64,000 bases of DNA from Elymus sibiricus (lineage: Eukaryota > Streptophyta > Magnoliopsida > Poales > Poaceae): positions 437,613,830 through 437,677,829 of the forward strand of contig CM077663.1 of assembly GCA_039707655.1 (NCBI GenBank). The letters run 5' to 3'. The translations under genes were made by a program, and so were the position numbers. How positions within the stretch are numbered: the first letter of the stretch is position 1; the number at the start of each line of letters is the position of its first letter. Below are positions 41,758-54,229 of the stretch, one piece after another. The notes beneath the pieces are model-generated. The model was not told the origin of the DNA, made no database searches, and saw nothing but the letters and a program-made list of their open reading frames with translations.

Positions 41758-44700
41758 TCAGGGCTGGAACCTCGCCGAGGGCCCCGAGTCGCCGCTCACC
41801 TCGAACTCGCTCGAGCTCGCCTTGGACTCCGCGTCCGCGTTGCCACTGGCATGGCCGCCCCTCCGGCTCCTCCGGTCCTTCAATACAAGATCAGAACAAG
41901 ACATTCAGGTATATGGTCAGGAAATGGCATCGTGAGAGGAGGGGTTGGTAAGCTGGTACAACCTCCCGCGACGGGATGTCCTCTGCCTCGAGCATCCGGA
42001 CGACGTGACCCATCGTGGGTCTCTTCTCAGAGTCCGGGTCGACGCACCGCAGCGCCACTAGGAGGGCGCGCTTGAGAGCCCGGATGGTTGGCTTCACCTC
42101 CATGTCACGGTCCACCACCTCGTCGGCTCTCTTCGTGCCAACCATCATTTTGAGCCACTCCACCAGATGCACCTGCAGGGCATCCATGTCATAGTTTGAT
42201 TAACTAAAACACATTCCCAGCAAACTAACACACATTCCCAGCAGCCAACAGGCTAACAAACTAATAGCACAATAGGGGGGAAATAAAGTTGCAAAGGTAA
42301 CGGAAGGGCTACTAGGTTTAAATGAAATTTTGCTGTTGAGATAAAATGGACTCTTGAGCATGCATGATGCCCTTCGAGAAGTAGAATATATACTCACCTC
42401 ATTAGCTGGCCGACCATAGTCGACAGGATCCCTCCCGGTCACTGCTTCCAGGAGCAGCACACCGAAACTGTACACATCACTCTTCTCATTTAACAGACCT
42501 GTGTTGGCATACTCGGGGGCGACATACCTGAAATGATGGCAGCATAAAAGTTCAGTGCTCCTACAAAGCTAACTGCTTTTATACATGCAGAACAAAATCA
42601 ATCATTTCCACGACTGAAGTCAGGTATTGTAAATTAAAAAACAAGAGTGGCATACCCGAAAGTTCCCATAACTCGAGTTGTGATATGGCTCTTCCCTGCA
42701 CCCAACATCTTGGCCAATCCAAAATCAGAAAGCTTCCCATTGAAATCCTCATCAATTAGGATATTGCTTGATTTGATATCACGGTGCACAACTTTTGGCT
42801 CTATGGCTTCATGTAGATAAGCAAGCCTGCATATCATTTAGCTTGATAAAATGTCTTACCCAGCAAAAACTGTGCACAATAAAACGTGCAAAGAGATGAA
42901 TGAGTTGATTCTTACGCCTTAGCAATTCCAAGAATGATTTTCATTCGAGCTTCCCAAGTAAGAACACCGTGTTGTCGCATGGCGCCGTGAATCCACTGCT
43001 CTAAGTTTCCGTTATTCACATACTCATACACAAGCATCCTGCAATAAAAAACGAGTTTAACTAAGGGGTGGGAGATGATATAAATCATAAACCATACGAT
43101 GGAAGCAGACAGACTTGCACAATGTACATTCACTATACAAAATTAAACACACACAAGCTGAATGTTGATCGAGAAATCATAAGCCAATACTGTTGTTATA
43201 GAAGCCTCAAACTCCTTATGTACTACAGAATTTCTTATATGTACAAAGAGGAAACTAAAAGAGAAGATGCCGCTGGTATGTTCAATTTATCATGAAGTGG
43301 AAAAAAATATTGTTGTTGGTTACACGAAAACAATTATCAGATTGCAAATTATAAGAAGGTGCAGCAGTTTTATCTGTTCTTTACGCAGATACATCAGAAA
43401 AAATGATGGATGCCTAAGAGGAACTACATAAATTAACTAAAAAGAAGTTACCCATAATCCCATGTCCAAGTTGAAGATCCAAAAACTGGGTGGTGGCGAT
43501 TTTCACCGGCACCTCCCACCGACTTAGCTAATCTCAGTTCCGAGATATGTTTCTGAAATAACTTTTTGAATACCATTGGGTTGGCTGGTCAAATTATGAA
43601 GCCTGCTTGACAAAGACATCACTGACCTTTAGGGGACCTTTTCATTTGCTAATTACATGATCTAAGCACCTCTGCTTCAGAAGCAACTACCTATATTGAT
43701 GGCTAACTAAGCAGCATTGGCTAATGCCAAGCCCTATTGCTCAATTATCCATAGAGATGTGACAGCTTAGGTAAATAGTGGCAGACTGAGTTGTGGTTAA
43801 GGGGCCCATTTGGTACCACAGTTTGCCCACCTAGTAGTTTATCAAGGAAATACTTGATTCTATGACACATACCCATGCCTATATGCCAACAGTAGCTGTG
43901 CTTGGCCACAAAGCCGCTCCTATTAATTAATCTCTAATAAAGTATCTTTCTGATTCTGGCCACATTTGCCACAGGTGTGACTACAGTCGTCCAGTAATGC
44001 CACCATTGATTGACCTTTAATACGTTAGTTATGCTTGGACAATTTAAATACTTCTAAAATTACGACCGGGCCATGTTTTATCAGACTTCTGTTCGGGCAT
44101 AGTTCAGCAGTCACCACATTTCCCACGTTGAACGATGCTAACTTGAAAAGGTTTCACAACATACGCTCTGACTCTGTTAAGAGAGACAGCCTTGAGGTTC
44201 CATTATGGTGTTTATAAGCAGGACAGCAGAGAGTAATGTAGCAGCCAACGTGTCAGAGGGAACAATGAGGCAGGCAGTAGTTTTCTTTTGTGCTTTTAGC
44301 CCAAAACTAATCAAGGTCCAGATAATAAAAGATGTTCTGTCTTTAATGGGGAATAGTTTGACCGATTATTCAACAGGGTTGAATACGGTTGTTGCTCGTC
44401 AACTCTACTCAGCAAACTATAATATGTTAAAGGTAACAACCTAAGTCATAACGTCCATAAATGAAGCACTGAACCAAAAGAAAAAACAAAGAAATTAAGA
44501 GAATGCTGTAGAGAGGGTTTGGCTGCAAGTCAATGTCATATAAAACATGTCTGTACAAGTATCGATTTATAAATATGTAAAATGAATGTACTGTGGCACA
44601 TGCATTCTTATGAAGTTGAACCAGGCTATAAATGTTTGAAAGTTTCTCGAAGAAAGAAACATTTGAAAGGATAGAACCTTCATATTTTCTGGTGAATAAT

Positions 44701-45745
44701 TAATCACTAATTGACTCTAGATATAAATCAGTAGCCACCCAATGTAAATAAATATTATAATACAAACAAAACTAGCCATCCAATGTACGTAAATACTATA
44801 GCACAAACAAAACTAAGCATCCAATGGTGGAGGTGGTTGAAAATAGCCAACCTGTGGATTCCTTCGACGCAATATCCTAGCAGACGGACAAGATTTTTAT
44901 GCCTGACATGGCCAATGGCCTCAACTTCAACCCTGAACTCCTTTTCTGCCTGGCCCCTGCAGTGCCATATCAAAACACAATCAATAAGATGACATCACAC
45001 AGAGGACAGCAACCATTGTAAGTTTTGTAAAGAGAGTATTGTCCTTCCAAGACAATTTATAATCCAAAGTTACTTACATGTTATTCAGTAGTTTTTTTAT
45101 CGCTACATCAGTCCCATTTATGAGTCGACCACGGTAAACCACCCCATATCCACCCTCTCCAATGATGTTCTCCTTAGAAAACCGATTCGTCGAATGCTCC
45201 AAATCCCTCAGAGTGAACCAATGGCCCCAACCCAAGTGCGAAAATTCCGGGAGACCGACAAGAGGAGATGCAGAGACGGTCGCATACTGAGAATATTGCC
45301 TCCTAGCATTGCCCGAGCTGCCTTCATCGCCAGAGTAAGCACTACCAGCCCTATCGCATTGGTAGGCCGAGCTGCACTGGCTCAAATTATCGGCATCACT
45401 CGACTTTGTCCTGACCAAGTGTCCCAGCATTTTCCCAGAATCTTTTTCCTGAGGCTTCTCCTGCACCGTCAACGTGTGGCTTTCTTGAACTTGATAGTTC
45501 TCAACAACAGCATGCTGGCGCACTTCATCCACTGCAATCTCCTTAGATACGTCCGGGATTTGAGATACTGGGATCTTATCAACAGACTTCTTCGGCTTCC
45601 TCCGGTATATGGACCAGAAGCACATGAAACCTAGTATACAGAAGATTACCACCCAGATACTGATGCCAATAACTATCCACAGCCTCAGGCCAAATGGTGG
45701 CGTCTTGGATGACAGCTCTGCACGTAGGCTTTCGGCTGTCGGCAT
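41758..45745 (-). CDS. Membrane-anchored receptor-like protein kinase (At2g42960/GPK1-like)
   Basis: Seven coding exons: 45745-45078, 44956-44852, 43038-42916, 42826-42656, 42527-42398, 42172-41963 and 41877-41758, giving 508 residues. All introns are GT/AG and in phase. Only about 20 residues precede a single transmembrane segment (about 22-44), followed by a basic stop-transfer YRRKPKK. A Ser-rich juxtamembrane region leads to a complete kinase domain (about 178-465): glycine loop GEGGYG (196-201), lysine K217, catalytic H313-R-D315, DFG at 333-335 and an APEY segment after it. The VHRDIKSSN form indicates a Ser/Thr kinase of the RLK/Pelle group. Sequence strings such as HWFTLRDLE and CEGIH-type junctions match the At2g42960/At3g17420 subfamily. 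With almost no ectodomain it is more likely a signal relay partner than a ligand receptor. The acidic Ser-rich tail ends PSARFQP. Intact. Confidence 0.93.
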
Positions 45746-45762
45746 CTCTATTTTTGAGCAGC

Positions 45763-46977
45763 CTGCACAACAGGATCAGTAATGTAGTGTTAGCTTAGCA
45801 TCCACTCAATCGGATGTAATATAATAACCAAGGTGGCAATTCATTGAACACAGCAAGAAAGACAAACTGAGGTTAATATGAGAACATTGCATACACTTCA
45901 TTAAACACAGCAGGGAAGATAAGCTGAGATTAATATGAGGACATTGCATACACTTCATTGAACACAGTAAACAAGACAAAACTGGATTAATATGAGGACA
46001 TCGCATACACTTCATTGAACACAGCAAGCAAGACAAGCTGAGATTAATATCAGAACATGGCATATTGAACACAGTAAGAAAGACAAAAGGAGATTAATAT
46101 CAGAACATGGCATACACTTCATTGAACACAGTAAGAAAGACAAAAGGAGATTAATATCTATCAGAACATGGCAACACACTTGATTGAACAGAGCAAGGAA
46201 AACGAGCTGGGATTAATACCAGAACGTGCCATAAACTTCAGTGGACACAGCAGTGAAGACAAACTGAGATTAATATCAGAACATGGCATGCTTTGCATTG
46301 GAGATGGGATGAAAAGGCGCATTACATTGAAAACATGCGTATCTGAATGAGGACAACATAAATAGAGCAATAATAAGAGCAGCAAGCAGTCATTATTCAC
46401 CACAAACATCAAAAGTGAAATGGGAAGAAAGAAAGAACATGAGGAGGCGCAATTTCCATGTGAATGAAGCGAATTAATTAGAGGAGCAAGCAAAGCATTG
46501 ATGATGAATCGTCTATTCCCCGACGACTACCCGCCCCCCTCCCAAGATGAACACTACGCACATACAGCACCAGTCAACACATTTACTGCTAATTTGTTGA
46601 CTCGTGGAAGCTCGCGGCCGCAGCGGGATCAAGAACCTGGGGACTGGGAGCGAATGGGGCAAGAACCGACAAGGACGGAGCGAATCGCGCGTATCCCCGT
46701 CAAATCAAAGCTTTCCCCTTGGGCCTCCGTTGCAAAAGAAAAGATTCGGCGCTTTCGTCCTCGCTGCCCGGGGAAAGAATCCAGTCGAATCGAGCTGAGC
46801 CAAATCAATCTCAGAAGCCCTTGCGGACGCATTGGATCAAGGATCCAGTGACCAAGAACCCGCGCGCCATGGACGCCTACGGCGGAGCAGCTTCCGAGCA
46901 GCGGCGCCCGCCGCCAATGCGAACGGGCCGGACGGGGGAGAGGGGGGAGAGCGAGGAGGAGGAGGCGGGGGGATCAC
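45763..46977 (-). other. Intron within the 5' UTR of the receptor-like kinase gene
   Basis: Acceptor TGTGCAG precedes the coding exon 17 bases before the ATG. A GTGATC donor at 46977 joins a GC-rich leader exon. The intron holds a 57-bp minisatellite. Leader introns often raise expression in cereals, but that is only inference here. Confidence 0.65.
45840..46290. repeat. 57-bp minisatellite in the kinase leader intron
   Basis: About eight diverged units containing CACTTCATTGAACACAG, AAGACAA and GATTAATATCAGAACAT. The TTCATT anchor recurs at 45840, 45897, 45954 and 46011, then 46118 after one shortened unit, with later units more diverged. Confidence 0.88.
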
Positions 46978-47150
46978 CTGCGGAGCGAGAAACCCCTGGC
47001 GGCCGCCTCCCGCTTGCTCCTCTAGGGTTCTTGGAGCGGCAGCAGGACCAGTAGCGCCAACCACCCCGCTGTCGCTACCCGCGTCGCCTCACTACTCACC
47101 GCCGCGCGCCGCCGGCTGGAGTAGCCGTCCCAGCTCCGGCGACTAGCTCA
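46978..47150 (-). other. Predicted 5' UTR exon of the receptor-like kinase gene
   Basis: GC-rich DNA ending in CTCCGCAG before the donor, with AGAACCCTAGAGG, a sequence common in cereal 5' leaders. The upstream limit is approximate and no TATA box was assigned. Overlapping plus-strand frames (46719-47146) are probably shadows. Confidence 0.5.
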
Positions 47151-47970
47151 GCTGCGCCGCGTCGGCGTGAAGGGGGAGGCGGCTCCGGCGCATCAATGTC
47201 GGGCGGATTGGGAGGGGAGGGAGCAGGGGAGCAAGCGGCATTAAAGTTTGGGTCTTTCACTCGAGTGTGAGGGCGCAGAAGCGGAAGGAAAACAGCTGTA
47301 AAAAGAATGGAGGGGCGAGGAAATCCGCCGTTTTTTCGCTTTGCTACGTGCACCCCGTGATGGCTTCTTTCTTGGCTTTGTGAGATGATGATTAGTGGAG
47401 GGTTGATGGTGGTTAGCGTGTGCTCGTAGCTTAATGATGATGCCAAAATGTTGTTAATCAGTGATGATTCTTGCTCTGAGGATGCGGCCAAGCGTCGGAT
47501 TGACCGGATTATATACAACTAATTCTAAGTGCTTACTGAGAGAAAAGACAGCTGGATAGGCGGTACTTTGTTTTTATTTAGAAACGTATATGCGCGGGTA
47601 CGGGCACCCGCGCACGGTGAGGTTGGAGTCGGGTAACTCCAAGACCAATGGAGTCGCCATGCGTGCCTCGCTACCGTCGCGGCACTCTCGACATTGTTTA
47701 GAGCGATAATCATACTCACAATGAGCGTACCAAGGATGGAGCCATCGAAGTTGAAGTTTGACGAACACTTTTGTCGAGACCGAGTAGCCGCTCGATAAAA
47801 GAACATTTTTGGGTTGATTGGTGTGTTTCTTTCTTATCATGGGTAATGGCAGACAAGATCCACACCATGTGTCTTGTTTGTGACTCTAAACATTTAATTA
47901 CGGCTCATGTGATTCCTTTTTCTTGTGAACGCGTAATTTGCATGTCATCTACTAGAAGAAAAGAAGAAGG
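47151..47970. other. Upstream region of the kinase gene, nothing else recognised
   Basis: Contains the presumed promoter and then unassigned sequence. A GCGCGGGTACGGGCACCCGCGC hairpin-like stretch (about 47592-47613) is the only notable structure. Confidence 0.4.
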
Positions 47971-47974
47971 CAAT

Positions 47975-48460
47975 CTACAACGAGTTCATCTGAGTCCCAT
48001 GCAACCCCACACAAGCAATACAAAGATGGTTCACACAGTAGTGGTCAAGCCATTCAAGACACGAGCATTGCCCTCCTTCCTGATCATCTAGACAACAAGA
48101 ATGATTTGGGAACCGAATCCCTGTCGTGCCTCCTTTGGCACTGTGCGCCTGGACGAGGTCCATCAAACACCGATAGAGCCATCATTTTGTCGTAAGTAGA
48201 GTGTGGGGCAACCTATACCGGGAGTAAACTTCAAAACACAGCGCTCGCGGGAAGGGGCACTGGACAAATAGATGGTCGGCGGTCTCCCGGCACCTGATCA
48301 CATAAGTGACAAGCCTAGAGATTGTTGCCGATGGCACGCTGGTGCCTCATGTCCACCATCCAGAGGTGACCCCTACAAGGAAAATCAGAATTGCATTCTG
48401 CATCGAGAGGGAGCCATGCCTTCGGCCTTCTAGATCACCCTGTCGCCAAGAAATAGCTCG
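47975..48460 (-). pseudogene. Decayed LINE reverse-transcriptase C-terminal fragment
   Basis: The minus strand at about 48300-48220 reads RETADHLFVQCPFPRALCFE, the zinc-binding region (zf-RVT) near the C-terminus of plant LINE polyproteins. Upstream WMVDMRHQRAIGNN fits the same region after a frame change, and MDLVQAHSAKGGTT follows downstream. Stops and frameshifts interrupt it. No catalytic reverse-transcriptase core is present. Confidence 0.65.
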
Positions 48461-48852
48461 AGCTCATTTTTACGTAAAGGGGGGGAAGAACCCGGCATGT
48501 GCATCATCATGGTGCACACAACTTGAGCTCATGGAAGAAAGCGCGATATGCCGACGATGTGGAGTACTCCCTGGATGTCGTCCACTTCCAGATGAGGTTG
48601 TTGGAGCTCTCGTTTGCCAATATCACACCTTGCGCCATGCGGGGTATGGTTAGGAATTACTGGACGATTACCGGCACGGTCAGCGTCGATGATGTGATCC
48701 ATTCTTTTCTCTCAAAAAAACCTTGCCCGCCAACTTGTCGATATTGTGTGTAGGTTTGACGTTCCATGAAAACCAGGCCTGATTTGTGTGCTGTTAAAAA
48801 AACAAATGACACATTTTCTCTCCACAAAATGTGCGAAGGAAAAAAAATGGTA

Positions 48853-48905
48853 CTCCCTCTGTACCACAATACGTGTAGCTGGGGAAACCTAGACCACAGA
48901 GGGAG
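48853..48905. mobile_element. Very short Stowaway-like MITE (53 bp)
   Basis: CTCCCTCTG at the left and its inverse CAGAGGGAG at the right, with TA at 48851-48852 and 48906-48907. The interior is only about 35 bases, so it is an internally deleted derivative. Confidence 0.7.
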
Positions 48906-49066
48906 TATAGTGTAGTCTCCTTGAGCGCCAAAAAAAAAAAAAGCATCCCATGCCATCATCTTAAATATGGGTTTGAAAACAGGGAATGATGGCGTACCGA
49001 ATGCACAAGTTTCTTTTTATTTTGGAAAACGCGAAAATGATTCGCATGCGCTTTTTTTTTTTTGCA

Positions 49067-49120
49067 CTCCCTCCGTTTCTAAATATTTGTCTTTTTAGAG
49101 ATTTCACTATGCAACATAGG
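49067..49120. mobile_element. Left half of a Stowaway MITE
   Basis: CTCCCTCCGTTTCTAAATAT and TTGTCTTTTTAGAGATTTCA are the standard left arm of a common Triticeae Stowaway family. The right arm is missing. Confidence 0.75.
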
Positions 49121-49185
49121 AAGTACAATGATACGTATGTGCTTTTTTTTTTTTGGTACAATGATGTCGTGATACGTACTCCAGG

Positions 49186-49990
49186 CGTCTGGTGCAGGAG
49201 GCCGCAAACCATGATCGATCAGAGGGCCCGCATGACATGGGGAGCGCTGGATTCACGTGTTGCGTAGCGGCGTGCGCCGCGCCATGGACAGCCGCGGCTG
49301 TGCGTGGGGCCAGATCGAGACGTGGGGCCATATGATCATCCCAAAATCTATGGTCAAACGGACGCCCGAATCCATCCACGGCTCTGCTCGCCTCCATTCA
49401 CCACACCAGACTACCAGAGACACAGAGCACGGAGTCTGGCGCGCATTTACCGTCTTGCCCCGCGTGGCCCGGGCCCACCCGTCGACGGAACGGACGGGCG
49501 GAGGAGGAGCGTCGCTGCGCCCTCTCTCTCTCAACGGCTCCTAAAGCTCTCTGGGCCCGCCAGCCCGGCCCATGACGATGACCATGACCATGACGGACGC
49601 TTGGACTTGTTTATGCGGTTGGACGGTGGTGTGTGCATGCGTGCGTGCGTGCATGGGAAGGAGAAACAAGAGAATCCCTGGCTTGTTTTGTTTGCCTTCT
49701 TTTTGGTTGTTTGTTAGGAGTATTATATTTGTCTTGTTTGAATAATTAATTAACAAGCTGGCTGGAGTGGCGGCGACTGCTTCGGCTTAGATTATCCGTG
49801 GCCGGCGAAAACGATGGACGTCCAACATTTTCTTTTGCATGCATGGCCTTTTCCGACGAACTGGAAAAAAAAGAGGCCAGCAGTAGTCGGCAGAGTCTCT
49901 CTCACTAGGTGGGCCCCGCCCAAAAGGTAATCAGACACTCCAGCTCCAGCTCCAGTGCTGGGATCGTTGGCTTAGACTTGTTCCTCCTCC
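49186..49990. repeat. Duplicated intergenic segment, copy 1
   Basis: Shares ordered blocks with 52777-53480: GGGCCCGCATGACAT, GGATTCACGTGTTGCGTAGC, TTTACCGTCTTGCCCC, CTCTCTGGGCCCG, CGTGCGTGCATGGGAA, TTAATTAATTAACAA and GGAGT-GC-GCGACTGCTT. The unshared pieces differ in length. No reading frame is conserved between the copies, so this looks like a diverged repeat or an upstream-type duplication. Confidence 0.8.
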
Positions 49991-50159
49991 TCGAGCCATC
50001 CATGTCAGTGTGTGTGGCAAACTCACAGCAATACTCCATACAAAATGATAATAGAATACAGCACACGCGTGTATTCACGGGCATCTAATGTTAATATATA
50101 CATGTACACGGTGATCATTACGTCCGAGACAAACCCGAACGAGATGGACGGAGATTAGC

Positions 50160-50560
50160 TAGAGTACATGTATATGTACGTGTACACAAGGCGCTCCCAT
50201 CGAAGCATCGGCACTGACGCATGGACTGGACCGAAACTCCTCGAAAACCGATGTCGGCAACCCCTTCGTCATGGTATCCACAAATTGCCGAGAGATAGGC
50301 ACGTGAAGAACTTGATTTTGACCAAGAGCCACCTGCTCGCGAACAAAGTGGATACGGGGGTGGCGCGGAGGTAGACGGGCAGAGACGTTGTCGCAATACA
50401 CCACGGTGGCCTTGACGACAGGACAAGAGAGCTCGCAGGGAAGTTGCCGAAGCCAGGAGCATTCAGCAACGACGTTAGCCATTGCGCGATACTCGGCCTT
50501 AGCACTGGACCGAGAAACCGTGGGCTGCTGCCTGGATGGCCAGGAGATAAGTGATGGTCC
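50160..50560 (-). pseudogene. Copia RNase H fragment
   Basis: The minus strand reads MANVVAECSWLRQLPCEL, then VYCDNVSA, HFVREQVALGQ and FVDTMTKGLPTSVFEEFRSS. These are the C-terminal RNase H and end of a Copia polyprotein; the order and wording are diagnostic. A gap after VSA has lost the conserved histidine segment. No LTRs were found nearby, so it is an isolated fragment, unrelated to the intact element at 13.8 kb except by family. Confidence 0.82.
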
Positions 50561-50599
50561 AAGGTATTATATTTGTGTTACGTCATCACATGTTTGCGC

Positions 50600-51018
50600 T
50601 TTTTTTTTCTAGGTGCCAAGAGGGCGCATGGGGTTGATATGTTTTTATATGTCGATTGTTGTCGATTAATTTGTAAAGACCGTTGACCCAGTCAAAATAT
50701 ATATGAACTAAATCCAAAATTAAGTACCTCCATCAAACAGGAGAGCTTCAAAATTAGGGAGTATAACGAATTAAAAAAAATAGAATGAGAGAGCCCATTA
50801 AGAAATTGTTGACCTGGTCAAAATCGAGTTGCTAGATTTTAAATTGAAGACACCAATTGATCAAGAGGTCTCTAAACTCAGAGATCATAATGTATTACAT
50901 AGATAGATGAGTGATCCAATTCTATCTCCTTGAAAAATTGTTAACCTAGAGGGCATAATTTTAATTTGAGACCTCAATTGAATGTGAACTCCTTAAAACT
51001 ATGAATCTTAGTGTTATA
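50600..51018. other. AT-rich intergenic DNA
   Basis: Two diverged copies of a TTGACC(T)(A/C)GTCAAAAT segment are present (about 50683 and 50809). No gene is seen. Confidence 0.4.
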
Positions 51019-51099
51019 CTCCCTCCGTCCCATAATATAAGAGCATTTTTTACACTACACTAATGTCAAAAACGCTCTTATATTATGGGACGGAGGGAG
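51019..51099. mobile_element. Stowaway MITE, near-perfect hairpin (81 bp)
   Basis: CTCCCTCCGTCCCATAATAT at the left and its exact inverse at the right, TA at 51017-51018 and 51100-51101. The arms are about 35 bp and nearly identical, so insertion is probably recent. Confidence 0.95.
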
Positions 51100-51101
51100 T
51101 A

Positions 51102-52776
51102 GATGATTGGAGCCTTCATTGTACAATCTTAAATAATTTGTTATTTTAGTCTCACCTTATTATCCACATCATTATGTTGATAGTAAGAAAACCCGAATCT
51201 TTATGTTGTACAACGCAAACATGAATAACAAGAAATACACCAATGTTGGCGTGTAATTCAATGTTTTTTGTGAAAACTGAGTTGTTTCTCAAATGTTAAT
51301 CTTGAGTATCCTGAACATGTATCAAACAAATAAGAAATTTGGCAAAATGACAACCATCCAAGAGATAATTCATGTCACTACAATTTATTGTTATTGATTT
51401 TATACGAGTTGATATATATTTTTGTCCCCGTAATGTTAAGCAATGTGTTCTATAATGCACACATTTAACAAAAAAATCATAATAAAGTTTCTTAATATAG
51501 GATATTGTTCGGCTTAGTCAGAACAAATAGGGAATTCCAGAATGTATGATGTGTCTAGACATTGTCCTCTAATCCCCTCCTCTTGCTCTCTTTGATTGTT
51601 ATATTACTTTTTTTGTCCTGTCATGGTTAAATATGTCATTTTTACTTGACCAAGGTAAACTATTTAGTATGTGCAACCAACGTGGTGAATGACTTCATTT
51701 GTAGTCATTAGAAACCAAATCCAACTCCTCACAATTTGTGCATTTCCGTGAGCTGATTTGAAACTTAACTGTTGTACCAAAAGAAGGGACTATACAGCAA
51801 CGGTAAATTGCTTGGCATGGTGATGTGCTGAGAAAATATATTGTACTCCGATAGTTTGGGTGCTTCGTCTGCATCCAATACAACACATGCGTTAGATACA
51901 TCATGTATGGACAAGATGGAACCACAACACCCTACCTTCTAAAATTTGCATAAAGGCACCCATGTAGGTACATAATACTTATGATAGTCCCACCACCTAT
52001 CTCCAAGATGTGTTGCCCCGGGTTGGAACAGAATGGACACGAACATACTAGGGCTTTTGAGCTCTGGAGGTGGACCTCGCCGTGTGCTATATTGTGATGT
52101 CTGGCGTAGAAGCTCACCACGGTGTTGATGTATTATCCTCCGACGTAAAACAGACAAGTCGCCCCGCCATTCGCTGTCCCGTCACTCCATCCCCAGCCCC
52201 AACCCGGCGCCAAGCTCCGCCGTCTGCCGACATCGGACAAGAGATAATTGTGCACACATGCATGTACTCGCATTGTAAGGATGGAGTTGAGGAGCTTTGA
52301 TAAATCATGTATCTGGCTCTCACTATAACCGTCAAAATGTCTCATAAAAATGGATTCACACGCAAATGTCTAAGTATTGTTTCTCGGTTTGATGCTTTGT
52401 GAAAAACCGCAAATGATTTGTGAGCAGTAGAAAAATAACAAACGGCGACAATTTTCTCCTAATTGTGAGAAGGTACTGTAGCTTTTCAGTTTTTATTCGA
52501 AAAGATTGCAAATCAAGGGAATTTTGCGCAAAAACTTGTTGGTACATGACTCACCCGAATATCTATGCAGTAGATTTCATCTTGTGAAATTTGGAACTCC
52601 TCGTCATTTATTTTATACTCCCTTATACTACTAAAGAAAAAAAGATATAGTTATCTCATAAATCCACCACCATCCATTCTGCTTACTCGTAGCAAAACAG
52701 GAAGCCAAAGCTTGCAAGTTGCAAAAACTGATGTACTACGTTGTTATTACAACGAGGCTGACAGGCTGTCAAGGCA
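51102..52776. other. Intergenic DNA, no gene recognised
   Basis: AT-rich to about 51940. A more GC-balanced stretch (51940-52340) has open frames on both strands, none with a recognisable domain. Confidence 0.4.
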
Positions 52777-53480
52777 AGCCGTGATCAAGGCGAGGCAAGG
52801 GCCCGCATGACATAGGGAGTGCCGGATTCACGTGTTGCGTAGCGGCGTGCACCACGGCTGCAGTCGGGGTGGAGACACGAGGCGGTGCAGCCAGCGTGAG
52901 GTCAAACGTGGCTCAGCCAGCTCGATGCGTATGCCTCACCACACGTAGAGTAGAGGGAGAGAGAAAAAAAAAAAAAAGGGGGGAGAGTGCTTATTTACCG
53001 TCTTGCCCCCGTGGCGTGGGCCCGCGGGAGCCTCTGCTTTTCTGGGCCGTCGACGGTGATGGGCGAGAGCGTCGTCGTCTCTCTCTCTCTCTCTCTCTCA
53101 CGCAACGGCTAGCCCTCTCTGGGCCCGGCAGGCCCATGGCCACGAACGATACGTTTGCGCATGCGTGCGTGCATGGGAAAGAAGAGGAAGAAGAATCTAC
53201 GACTACGACCTGTGTTTGTTTATTACTTTCTCTTTTTGGTTACTATGTTTAATTAATTAACAACCTGGTCTGGAGTAGCAGCGACTGCTTTGGTTTAGAT
53301 TATCTTTCACGTCATTTTCGGCGGCCGGCGGGCCAAAAAGATGGACGACGGTCGACGAGACGCATGCCCCTTTGTTGACGATCTAGTCCAAAAGAAGGAG
53401 CCGGTCGTCGCCAGAATCGCACGCAGGTGGAGCCAACAAGAAGAGAAAAGGAGCAGACACTCACCGACAGACAAACAACT
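52777..53480. repeat. Duplicated intergenic segment, copy 2
   Basis: Partner of 49186-49990. It includes a poly-A/G tract at 52965-52984 and a (CT)n microsatellite at about 53078-53099 that are absent from copy 1. Confidence 0.8.
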
Positions 53481-54080
53481 CCACCTCAGGTGGTTCTCGC
53501 AAAAAAAAAAAAAAAAAACCTCGACCTCAGGTGGATTATCATTACATTATTATTAGATAGACTAGACTAATCCTTTTCCTGCTTCCTCGTCCTTTTTCGC
53601 AGACAACAAAAAATTGTCACTCGTCGATAATCTAATTATTCAATCTGATTCTACTATTGCTTTTAGCCGGCGGTATGGGTTTCTTCCTCCCAAGAAAGAG
53701 AAAAACATGCATGCATGCGTACATGGTGGAGCCGAGGCACTACTCATAGTCCTAGTCTCTACCGATGCAGGCATGAGTTCAAAGAAGAGCTTCAGTGGCT
53801 TACTCGGAACGCCCCAACTTTGGAGATTGCACAAACTGCCTCAGATAGATCATAGATGCCCCTGAGGCAACCGGTGGTTTTACTGTTCATGCCGAGATCA
53901 TATGAGCTCAAACTGAGATGGGAACTTTTCAACACTTTTGTCGTGAATGCAAATGACGTGCATATATATGTGATGTTTTTCTGAACATTTTGATATCTTA
54001 TTTTCATTTTTTTTGAGTTACTATGAATTTGTTATGAAGTTTACAAATTGACTGTCAAACGGTCCAAGGGCAAAAGCATA
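53481..54080. other. Intergenic DNA, nothing recognised
   Basis: An A-run at 53502-53518 and AT-rich DNA; no gene. Confidence 0.4.
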
Positions 54081-54229
54081 AGATGACCGAAGTGGGTTAT
54101 GCAGAACCGAGGGTTTTTGGAAACTAGAAGTAAAACTGTCAAGTGGGACCCAACTAGGGGTTGAAGACCTTTTAGACCTTTCACAAGAGCCCCACCCCAC
54201 GCCCCCCACCCCGCGCCGCCTAAGCTCGG

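Noticed and set aside
46498..47146. Plus-strand frames as a separate gene upstream of the kinase
   Set aside because: They cover the kinase gene's GC-rich leader exon and intron start on the opposite strand, with no recognisable domain.
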